Assembly (NCBI GenBank): GCA_949592205.1
Contig: CATIUR010000001.1
Span: forward strand, 44,471,001 to 44,535,000
DNA: 64,000 bases
Source: Helichrysum umbraculigerum
Taxonomy: Eukaryota; Streptophyta; Magnoliopsida; Asterales; Asteraceae
Direction: 5' to 3'
Shown here: positions 20,839 through 30,631 of the stretch, piece by piece
Position numbering within the stretch: position 1 is the first letter of the stretch
How the letters are laid out: every line of letters starts with the position of its first letter
The notes under the pieces: model-generated
Seen by the model: only the letters and a program-made list of their open reading frames with translations
What the model was told of the DNA's origin: nothing
Database searches by the model: none
Translations under genes and position numbers: made by a program

Positions 20839-23800
20839 TGTAACACCCCCAAATTTAATGGTTTGCGGAAGCGAGTTTTGGGTGTTACTAATCAATAATC
20901 ACAAGCACAAAGGATACAGTGAACGACTCTAAATGAGACGTTCGAAAAGTTATTACATTAATACATAAGTAGTTCAAAATACAAGCTCGAGTTTCGTATA
21001 AATTCCTAGAGATTCTAATACATAACAACTAGTACAAAAGTAATGTAATAAAATCTCCAAGCTTGTAAATGCATGCGACTCGAGCTAAATGAGCTTATCC
21101 TGCTGGGCATCCCTACTGATGCTGTGTACCTGAGAAGCATTACTAAAACGGTCAACCAAAAGGTTGGTGAATCTCACAGGTTTATAAATAAACAGTTTGA
21201 ACACACAAGTAGTATTTGTAAATCATTTGCTAGCCATTATGTATGTGGTGGTTGCAGGTCTTGCTAACCGTTAATAAGTGGGTGGTTGCAGGTCATGCTA
21301 ACCGTTTGATACCCTTGCCATGAGCCACCATAGTTGAAGCTTAACGTACAGTAAATATAGTACCCCCGTGAATGTTAATCCAAAACATCCGAAACGAGTA
21401 AGAAACGCCCGTTTATACAGTACGGTTCGTGGTAGTGCGTGCTACCCCGGGCGGGGATTGTCAGTCCCATATGGATCCATATACTAAAACCCGCGCTTAT
21501 TCCATAACTAACAACTATGATTAAGGAGGCTTTCAGTGGATTAGTCGTAAACTCATGCAATTGGCATATCCGTAATTCAGCAAAGTTTGTAAATCGTTGG
21601 CAGCAAGTAAGTATGTGTGTTCATGTAAAGCAAGTAATGCATCTCCCCCGATGTAAAAGCAGTAAAAAGTGGGGCCGTGAGACTCACCTGAGTCTAGCAG
21701 ATGATGCAGTAAGTCAAGCAAGTGTAGTACTCTGTACTAGCAACCCTTGGCGTCCTAACACGCACAAGGTTCAGTAAGTAATAAGTAGGTTGGTGTCCCG
21801 AAGGATCACCCATGCTAGTTGTCCACTCAACTAGGAAATGTCCAAGTATTTGTTTGTACGTTTGTAATTGTTTTGTAAATAAGTGTGGCCCATTGGTGAC
21901 GGAGGTGTAATAATAATCCAACTATTATTATTATGTAATTCATCGCGTTTGTATACCTTGTAAGTATATACATAAGTTGAGTATTTGTAATGCGACGTGT
22001 AAACATTGTTCGAGTGTAAGCTCGTGCGAGTGTGATCTCGTAATGTTTTCAAGTGTCGTTGTATGAGTGAAGTAGTTCATGTATACATTACTATGTATAT
22101 GTATTGTATAAGTACCATTGTATAATGTTCGGTTGTTGTATGTATTCAATACTTAGTGTAAAAGTATTTTCCAAGGTTCTGTTTCATGCGTCACTCCATG
22201 CGACACTTCACAGTTTAGGCGACACTTAGGTAGTGCCGCATAGTTCAGTAAGTATCGTGATATTAGCGTCACTAGATGCGTCACTTGCATTAAGGTAGCG
22301 TCACTGAGGTCAGTGACGGTATAAGTGTCGGTATAAGTGACGGTTTAAATTGTATGGCGACACTTGTCAAGTGTCGGTTGTTTAAGCGTCACTAAAGTAT
22401 GCGTCACTCAGCTAGTGTCGGGTATTAGATTTAGTGCGTCACTAAGGGCAAGTGTCGGGTGACGTCAATCAGTAGTAACTATGCGTCACTTGTTTAGTGT
22501 CGCTATAGGATTTGGTCCTCTAGCGACACTAGCAATCTGTTTGAATTCAAGGCTCAGGTTTGTGGTCAAACGACTCCGGTTTGACCCGAAACTTTTAGGG
22601 AAGCCCTAACTATGTTAAATAAGCCTTATAAAATTGTCGTTACGTTTTGTGGTCGTCTCGAAGGGTCGGTTTTATAAATATACCAAAACAGTCCCCGGGT
22701 TAAGGTTTTCCAGTTTTTGGTCTCAACGAAACCCTCGTTTTCTCTAACGGTTATTCCGAATAAAGTCCCGCAAAAATTACCAACTGTTCTCCTATGTCTC
22801 TAGATCATTTCTTTATTTTCCCGAGAACTTTAGTGTCCATCTACTATTTTTAACAAAAATTAAGAAATGATATATGCAAATTCCGGCCAAAACAGTGATA
22901 TGTCCGAAGATCAAGTAATAGCCGATAATGGGTGTATTTCTGGAGGTAGCTAAAGAAGAACTTTTTGTTCACGACGAAAATACCAAACTTTTCCAAGTGG
23001 TCTCACCCGTTTATTTAGTCTACAACTCGAGTTATGGTTGTTTTCGTGAGGTCGTTTTTCTGGGCAGAAAACTGTGTACATATATATGTTTACAAAAACG
23101 TGTTTCAAGTTTAGATTTGGACATCTCTTTGTTAAGCAAGCAACTAAACATGTTAATAAACATTATAAAACATAACCAAGAAAAGTTTGAGGTCCTTACT
23201 AGTCGTATGAGCAAACGAGAAAGATGGATGTGTAGAGCTCGGTGAGGTGCACGTTTTCTTCCAAATGACCCTAGCAATCCAAGGCTTGAATGGGGTGTTT
23301 TTGTGGTGATTTGTGGGTGGTTTGGGGCTGCCCTGGTCGTGGTTCTTCTCCAAGAAGAAGAGAGAAAAAGTGAGGGAGTTGGAGTGAAGGAGTGGATGAT
23401 TGAAAGAGTGAGGGGGTTGGATTGTGTAAGTAACCAAGAGAAGTCAAAGATTATGGGAAGCCATCCCTCTCTTTTTGGCTGAATATTTCGTGGGTCCCAC
23501 CCACTAGTTGGGTGTGATTAAATTATTTCTCAAGTTTGCGTATTGTCCCGTGTTCGTTTACCCGTTCGTTTTGCGGTTTAGTTAATCGTATAACGTTTTA
23601 TATATTACGTTTTGTTAACGATTTAAAACCCAATGTTATAAGTACAAGTTTTACTCAAATAACATATTATAAGTTACTAAAATAATATTCGAGATTTCGT
23701 TTGGTCGTCGGTCGCGAATCGTGCGTTTATTCGTATCGTGTAACATTTTTAAACGTGTTAACCGTACGCGTGTAATCGCGATATTTTTAACCGAAGTATT

Positions 23801-24154
23801 TAATCAAAATACTTATTATGATGTTATAAAAATATAACTTAAGTTTATTTCACATGTCGGGCGCGTTTCGTGTACTTTCGTCGCGTAAAGTTACGTTTTA
23901 ACAAAACGTATAATCGTGTAATATATTTTCGTAATATATTAAAGTAAATAATGTTTGTTTGGATAAATCCACATTATTCTAAAAGTTTGTCACCAACGTC
24001 CATATTTTGTACCGAATCGTATACGTGTATATATATATATCACTCATATATATAGTAAGTAAGTAATGTATTTAATCCTATTTCATATTAAATACAAGTA
24101 GTAAACACGTAATTAGGAAAATTTTAAATTTACCCTAATTTTGGGGTTGTTACA
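20839..24154 (-). mobile_element. solo LTR G (Tekay-like), 3316 bp
   Basis: It starts TGTAACACCCCC and ends TTGTTACA as seen on plus. GGTTT is duplicated at 20834-20838 and 24155-24159. The uninterrupted target, TTCGGTTTTTAGG, is visible in the 5' LTR of E near 13625. The end block (CCCCCAAATT...GCGGAAGC) is the reverse complement of the LTR ends of A and B, so it lies on minus. It carries the CAG|GTGAGT donor block (21682-21690, minus) and the GTGTCG/GCGTCAC cluster. It is homologous to LTR C. Short open frames inside (for example 22928-23245) are not supported as genes. Confidence 0.85.
22186..22531. repeat. GCGTCACT / GTGTCGG motif cluster in LTR G
   Basis: More than a dozen short motifs (GCGTCACT, GCGACACT, GTGTCGG, AGTGACGG) alternate in both orientations over about 350 bases. 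It is the counterpart of the cluster in LTR C at 43190-43507. Confidence 0.8.
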
Positions 24155-25259
24155 GGTTTTTAGGTTTAAGTTACGAATTAGTTTAGTATTTGAGGTACAA
24201 GGGCTCGGGATTGAAGTTATTCATCGCGGATCGTTGTAATTCGTCTTTATTGATTCGGTATAACTCTTTTATTCGATTTCATTGATGAATTTGTTATTGA
24301 ATAATCTGATTATTTCTGTTTTAATGATGAATTGAATATCAAAGTGATTGTGTAATTGATTGAACTTGGATTATGATTGTTGAACGATTATAATTGCGTA
24401 TTGACTAAGTTATTTAATTGAAAACGGTTATATTACTCGCGAATCCTTGTTTATTGGTAACTGGTAGTTATTAGTTCTCAACGTGGTTAATAATATCCAT
24501 GAGATTGAGTTCCTTTGATATTATTAATTATTGATGGTTTTAATCTTAGGGTTTTGATCATTGCTAAATAGATTGAGTTTGATAGGTTGAGAAACTAATA
24601 ATTATTCACTTTAAAATGAACGAGACAATAAGTTAATTATTGGGTATTGTTGAGTCATACCAATAGAGTTAATTATAATTAGTTGTGAATGTTTAATGCA
24701 TAATTTAGGGAAAGGCACACAATTGACTGATCATCTTGTGACATTGGAACCAGTGTTTAATGTTGGACCCTAGATTGTAGGAATTAGTTGGACCCGAACC
24801 GTTGGCTAATTCACATTCAATTTAATGACATTGAAGAATTTGGTGTTAAGTTGATCTAAAAGAATCACAATTAGATAATTAATACGTAATGAATCGGGAT
24901 ATATGAATCTGAGTGACATTAATTATACAATTACTTATTCCTTCCATTTAGTATTTATTATTATTTATTTATTGTTTTAAATTAAGTTTTTATTTAAGTT
25001 TAATTGTTTTAAATTAATGTTTTCTAAACAAATGTTCGACCGGAACTAAAACGCCCCCCATTATTTACCGTTTTCTAGTTGATTGTTAATTTCTATTTAT
25101 AATAAATCCGCCGTTTCCTGTGTTCGAATCTGACTTACCAAATCTATATTTACAGTTGATCGGGTATTCTTGCCTGGTTGCTTGAAAGTATTTATTAGGT
25201 ATTTCTATTTATAAAATATAAAACAAGACTCGCTTTCATAGCACATCACAAACAAACGT

Positions 25260-25317
25260 GGCTTTAATGCATACAAAAGTACACATCAGGTAATCACTCC
25301 TAAGGGAGCAATGCCTT
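25260..25317. repeat. right copy of the roughly 70-bp tandem repeat in LTR D
   Basis: Nearly identical to 13085-13144, with one A fewer in the A-run. Confidence 0.7.
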
Positions 25318-26740
25318 GTAAAATAAATCCAACAACCGAAGCACATAATCACAAAGTGTTACACATTTCAAGCATATGTCCAAAAATGAAAATGAATACG
25401 TTTCACAGCATAAAACAATTGATAAAACATGTGAGCATACTTTTCCCCCAATTTGAAAACACGTAAATGAAAATGGGGTCACGAAAACTCACCTCAAGAA
25501 ATGATGTAAGTATCGTCCCTTAAGTATAACTACTAATCAGCTCGCCAATCTACAATGTCATAATGCGTATGGGTCATAACCTAGACATAACTAGGTCATT
25601 CCATTGTATTCTACAACCCAAACACTTCTAATATGTTTCCTCACAAGTCTACTAGTTTATTATTACAAGAACTAATCCTAAAAAAACTCAGATTCTGACC
25701 AGAAATTTGGATCCACTTCACAAATTTTTAAATAATACTTACTGAAACCATTTGACTCTATAATGTTTACAAATGATACTTTAATGTGTTTAGAAGACTC
25801 AGTAATTTTCCAAGATTGATTTATGTTGATTTATTTTTAAAAATTCATCAAAGTAAACTGCTCTAAACTGTTGACTCTTTCCGACTTCATAAAAGTTTTA
25901 ATTTACTTAAAATACTTAGAAGCTTCAAATGATTATCATATTTTTATAGCAAATACTTAACACTTTAAAGACACTCCAGTAAAAATCTCAAGATCTAAAT
26001 CTTAGTTTAAGACACGTTTCAAAAATCGACAACTCGACCGAAATCTGGAACCGAGAAACTCAGAAATGACACATCATCTTGTAAAATCGTTTTGACCAAC
26101 TTATACTCTACATTTAACCATGAAATTGACGCCATTTGAAAGAAGACTCAAAGTACTTATGTTTAGACTCCTTTTTCATCAAAAACCATCGTGATATGAC
26201 CAAGTTACAAGCCTCCCAATCCGAACAAAGTTTCTAATCAGATTAGGGTTTATAATAAATCAACCCTAATCACATATATAACCAATCCAAACCGCAACAA
26301 CAATCAAAACTCTTAATTCTATCATCATATATACTGATTTTATTAATATCCTAACCATTTCCTTCACCCGGAATACAATGGAAATGAACGGAAAATAATC
26401 GGCAATAACGAATAATCGAAATATACTAAAACAAATGATTCGGAAGAATTTATATACCAACAATCGCGAATCCTCACGATGGAATCACTCACAATCTGTA
26501 AATAAAGAGTATAGCATGAGGATTTATTCACCATGCATCAAGATTATGAAGAAAACGAAAGATTAGAACACAATTCTTATCGAAACACACGAATAACACT
26601 TTCTCGATCAATAGAATGATGATGAGATGACGTGATGATGTTCTTGAACTTTAGAAATCGAAATTATGATGATGAATACGCTCCTGGTCGTCTGGAATCG
26701 GCTGTGGTTTGAGAGAATACGAGTTAGGGTTTGTAAATAC

Positions 26741-26749
26741 GTTTATATA
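26741..26749 (-). promoter_or_regulatory. TATA box of LTR D
   Basis: TATATAAAC on minus. AAACCCTAAC-type leader sequence follows, and the palindrome cluster lies immediately upstream. Confidence 0.45.
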
Positions 26750-26767
26750 CTTGAGCTGGCCGACTTG

Positions 26768-26851
26768 AAATCCCGTCGTGATTGTACATAAATCGCGTCG
26801 CCATTATAATGTCAAATCGAGTCGCAATGTCAGGGAAATCGCATCGCGATT
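26768..26851. repeat. four AATCGCGTCGCGATT-like units in LTR D
   Basis: Units begin at 26768, 26790, 26814 and 26836 (22-24 bp period): AAATCCCGTCGTGATT, AAATCGCGTCGCCATT, AAATCGAGTCGCAATG, AAATCGCATCGCGATT. Each is an imperfect CpG-containing palindrome. Confidence 0.8.
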
Positions 26852-27084
26852 CTACCAAAATTCAGAAACCCTACTTTCGAAATTAATGCATTTGACCTTA
26901 ATTTATTTAATTAGAAAATCTTTTTTTTTTCTTGTATGCAAAATGATCGATTTATTTCGATACTACACGAGAATTATATTTCTCATATAGTTTAAGTTAC
27001 GAATGATTTAATCACGAATGCGAAATGAATTTTGAAAACGAACCTAAAAAAAATGAAGCATTTAGTGACGGATGTCACATTTAA

Positions 27085-28130
27085 GTGGTCACATGGTAAT
27101 TTTTACTCTCATTTGAGAGGTTTTTCACGTAAAAATCTTATGCATTATTGTTTTTATCTGTTTCGTATGTTTATTATTGACCTTAATTGTGTAAAATTTT
27201 GTTGTGTTGATCAATTCCGCCAAGTATATCCTTAGAGAGTCATGGCTCTCACTTGTTTCATGTACTCTAAGCCAACAAATTAATCAAACTTTTTTGTTTT
27301 CCTTTACTAGGGATGTCATATTGACATGCATACCTATGCATTTACGTTTGCTAATAATCCACTAAGTGTTTAAATCTTTATTATCATATACTACGTACTA
27401 GTATATAATTTCTATGAGATATTGAAAACCAAAAATATAAAGAAAATTGATGATAGTGAAACTATCAATTACTCTATTATACTTATATAGAGAAACATTG
27501 GCTTATTTAACTATCTTAACACGTTGTAAGCATTTATAAATTACAAAGTACTAAATATATACCAACACTAACTCGAAATATTTTTATTTAACGGCCCCTC
27601 CCTGCCCCATTAAAGCTCTATCCTTGCCAACAAACTTGAGCCTTCTAAGAAATTTTTGTGTGTATATCTAAACTCAATTTGATTGTTGGACCAAAGTGTA
27701 AATGAATCAATGTTGCAGGGGTGATTTTCATAATATTAATTTACTTTTACCGGATAAGATATACGGAGTAGTAGTTAAAAAGGGTTTGTTAGGGGCTCAA
27801 AGTAGTTTACCCGATAAAGGATGTGGCCAACACGTGATATGGTGGCCGGTTTTAGATTAATATAGATTAGGATTATCAATCAAACGACTATAAATTGTAT
27901 TTAATTCATTAATTAATAAGTAGTTAAATGATGACTGATATGAGTCATAGAATTATAACAATATTAATAAATCAGAATTGTTTTAACATAATAATATTAA
28001 GGCCGAAATGTATTTTACTACTCTGATTTTGATTGACCAGAATTTTTATTACCCTGAATTTGTAAATGTGTAATGTGGTACCATAAACTTGTAATACTGG
28101 ACATTTTAGTACTTTACGCAGATTGACTCA
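27085..28130. other. intergenic, AT-rich
   Basis: No gene or bounded element recognised. Confidence 0.4.
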
Positions 28131-28218
28131 GCCATATGTCGATCACATGACCTTTTATGTTAAGGATGACCATTGCCATATGTCGATCACATGACCTTTT
28201 ATGTTAAGGATGACCATT
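28131..28218. repeat. 44-bp perfect tandem duplication
   Basis: The unit starting GCCATATGTCGATCACATGA and ending GGATGACCATT occurs twice head to tail (28131-28174 and 28175-28218) without change, implying a recent duplication. Confidence 0.9.
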
Positions 28219-28765
28219 TCTACTGCAAGATCTCACCTATTGTAGCTTGAATATTAATCAAACATCAAAATGTATAATCTTTAAATCTAAACAATGCTCA
28301 TAAATTCCAACACTAAGGTAGATATTTACCTAAACATTCCACAAAGATCAATTTTCTTTTGTTTCTCATGAAGATAATCGATTGATAAATAGTGTAATTA
28401 TCAACATAACCTGCTATATTCTCAGTCAATTAAACCTCACGAATTTATGAACTTTCGATTGCAATAGATGTTAATATAATCGAATTTCTTATACTTAATA
28501 CCATCGCTATCCATCTTAATTTTTTTTCGCTACCGAACCTCGATTTCATTTTCGAATCAGGTGTACTTCCATTGGATGATTCATCTTAAACCACAAATGC
28601 CACAAATCACAAATGCCACCTCTGGCTACTTAATTATCGAATGTCTAACTTCAAGATTTTGTATGGGCTTTTTTTTTTCCTTCATGAATACTCGTCTCAT
28701 ATGATGTTGTCAATTTAGGGTAAACTGATTATGAGGAGGATACAAAGAAATGGATAATCACTCAC
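28219..28765. other. intergenic, nothing recognised
   Basis: AT-rich, no supported gene. Confidence 0.4.
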
Positions 28766-28768
28766 TTA

Positions 28769-29088
28769 GACCCCTCACTATGGTACATCAGTTTTTCCAT
28801 CAATTGCAAGTGACGTGAGGGATGCCATAGGCACGGCTCCATCAGTTTTTCCGTCGGTTGGATTTCGTCGCCAAACCGACGAGCTTCGTTTCATTTTTAT
28901 TTTTTGTTGTTTATTTGTTTAGTGTGTAGAATAAAAGGTATATTGGTAAATGTGGGTCCAGAAAAAACTGAAGTGATGTTCACCATAGGTAGTGGAGTGT
29001 CAGTTTGTGTCAGTTTTGAAAAAAGCTGACGTGGCGCTGATGTGGCTCCAACTGATGCGTCAGTTGGAGTTTACCATAGTAAGTGGTC
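28769..29088. mobile_element. PIF/Harbinger-type MITE, 320 bp
   Basis: TTA flanks (28766-28768, 29089-29091). The terminal repeats are GACCCCTCACTATGGTA and, complemented, GACCACTTACTATGGTA. Inside are AACTGATGCGTCAGTTGG and CGTCGCCAAACCGACG. The same family lies at 38151-38838 in opposite orientation. Confidence 0.75.
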
Positions 29089-29390
29089 TTAAGAAAGAAA
29101 AAGAGAGTAGATATATTGCTTTAAAGGCATGTTTTAGCCGCAAACGCCAATTTTCTTGGTTTTAAAATTTTTTTTTTCTCATAGTTTGAGTATTATAAAA
29201 TTTTTTTGTAAACCCCTTCTCATAGTAAATTCAACGCTAAACTACTTCCTCAAACTTCTACTCGGTGTTAAACTCGATATTAAACTTTAACACCAGAGTT
29301 TAACACCCTACAACTACTTGTGTACTCTACAAAACAAACAACACTAATATAAACAAACAACACCATACTTATTCACCTACTTTTGTCATA

Positions 29391-29586
29391 CTAATTCCAT
29401 CCCATTTAAAATGTTCACTTTGACTTTGCACGTAATTTTAGGATTATTCACTAACTACACTTTTCACCAATCAAATATTAAATCTACCTACTAAAGTCTT
29501 TTTTGATAGGTTAAATATCAAAGTGGACACTTATAATGAGACATTCCAAAATAGTAATGTGGACATTTTAAATGGGACGGAGGGAG
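29391..29586. mobile_element. Stowaway-like MITE, 196 bp
   Basis: TA flanks (29389-29390, 29587-29588). The right end GGGACGGAGGGAG is the classic complement of CTCCCTCCGTCCC. The left end CTAATTCCATCCCATTT is its eroded partner. Confidence 0.8.
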
Positions 29587-29819
29587 TAATAAAAAAGAGA
29601 TTTACAAGTTTTTCAGCCACTTTTGTAACGTGTCTCACATCTATACAAAATACCACACTAATTATTTTCTGGCAATAGATTTGATATGACTTTGGTACAA
29701 AATCTAATGTTGCAGAGGAGTAATAAGCCTTTGTGATTTAACAACTGAGAGAAAGAAACCACTTTACCAAACCCCTTCTCTCATCCTGTCATAAAAACAC
29801 AAAACAAAAAACATAAAGC

Positions 29820-30095
29820 GTTTGTATTTTAGTCATGGATCGAACTTTACACCATTTATTATTGTATGTATCAAACTTCTAAATCTTCTATTGTATGTAT
29901 TCAAGTTTTAAAACCGTATTTTATATGCATTTAATTTACTATTGTATGTATTGAACTTACAAAAATTATGTCAATTTGTGTAGTCAAAAACACGCAAAAA
30001 ATCTACAATAGATGATTTTAAAACTTGAATACATACAATATGAGAGGTTTCAAAGCTGGATAGTAAAAGGTGAAAAGTTCTATGTATAACCAAAC
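29820..30095. repeat. foldback element upstream of LHW
   Basis: A perfect 25-bp inverted repeat (29889-29913 against 30016-30040, TATTGTATGTATTCAAG... type) lies within longer imperfect arms (GAACTTTACACC on the left against GAACTTTTCACC complemented on the right). No clear TSD. It ends about 200 bases before the LHW leader ORF. Confidence 0.6.
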
Positions 30096-30303
30096 TATAA
30101 ACCCAAACATAAAAAATAAAAAAGATTCTCACACAACCAGAAACACACTAACACACAAGAAAGAAAAAAAAACACACCAACCCATTCTCTCATAATTCTC
30201 TCTCTACAACTATATCTTCATCAACAGTCATCAAAAGTAAAACCCCTCTCAAAAAGCTGTTTACAAATTGACATTTTATATATTTCTTTCTGCTTTTTTA
30301 AAT

Positions 30304-30568
30304 ATGGTGAGTGTTGTTAAAAACCACAAGCTCAAAGCTTTTGCAGAATAGTGTACCAAACAAACAAAAAGAAGCCATTCATCATTTCCATTTAAACAAC
30401 ATTTCAATAAAAAACAATTTTTTTTTCCTTTTCAAGATTTTGTTGGATACATACATGTCTAGGATCAAATGGGTATTGATTTTGGGTGGGAATTTGGATC
30501 CACAAAGAAAAACAAGTGGTGGGTTAAGAACTAAACAAGCTGGTAGAGGTTCTTGCAGGGGCAGTTAG
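30304..30568 (+). CDS. upstream peptide ORF in the LHW leader (possibly spliced)
   Basis: A frame ending at TAG 30566-30568 reads MSRIKWVLILGG from ATG 30455, then a basic Gly/Arg/Lys-rich tail ending AGRGSCRGS, 37 residues in all. It stops 63 bases before the LHW ATG. A donor GTGAGT at 30307 follows directly after ATG 30304-30306, and a strong acceptor (T-rich, TTTTCAAG) ends at 30436. Removing that 130-base interval joins ATG 30304 in frame to ATTTTGTTGG..., giving a 44-residue version. From memory, LHW-clade genes in Arabidopsis carry catalogued conserved-peptide uORFs. The composition here is coding-like and unlike the AT-rich leader. If unspliced, a separate 15-codon ORF starts at 30304. 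Confidence 0.6.
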
Positions 30569-30631
30569 ACATTCTCATTATTAAAATTATCAAGATTTTG
30601 TTTTTTATAAGTTTATTTGTTATCTATTAAA

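Larger units (their letters stand above)
13150..25248 (+). mobile_element. element E: complete non-autonomous Athila-type LTR retrotransposon
   Basis: The LTRs start TGATAAACGCTC and end CATAGCACATCA. CAAAC is duplicated at 13145-13149 and 25249-25253. The primer-binding site matches the tRNA-Asp type used by Athila elements. The internal region (14723-20388) holds two short overlapping frames of unknown function and an ATHILA-ORF1-like protein. I find no protease DTGA, reverse transcriptase, RNase H or integrase motif. It must have been mobilised in trans, and its intact TSD and similar LTRs point to a fairly recent insertion. It lies inside solo LTR D, and its own 3' LTR is split by solo LTR G. 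Confidence 0.85.
20389..25248 (+). repeat. 3' LTR of E, interrupted by solo LTR G
   Basis: The LTR runs 20389-20838 and resumes after the insertion. It differs from the 5' LTR by scattered substitutions, a 6-bp insertion near 20590 (GTCGAA) and loss of palindrome copies. Confidence 0.85.
12571..27079 (-). mobile_element. solo LTR D (Tekay-like), carrying nested elements
   Basis: Read on the minus strand, this is an LTR whose 3' end is TGTCACACCCC (12571, as seen on plus) and whose 5' end is GATGTCACA (27079). TTTAA is duplicated at 12566-12570 and 27080-27084, proving both ends. Without the insertion at 13150-25248 it measures about 2.4 kb, the size of the LTRs of A and B. It shares with them the terminal CGGAAAC/CGGAAGC block and the GAG|GTGAGT donor block (25487-25495, minus). 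A minus-strand TATA box (26741-26749) is preceded by four AATCGCGTCGCGATT-like units (26768-26851). No internal coding region remains. Confidence 0.8.

Noticed and set aside
22928..23437. Possible gene in LTR G
   Set aside because: Overlapping frames on both strands inside a solo LTR. The homologous part of LTR C (43776-44099) does not keep the frame.
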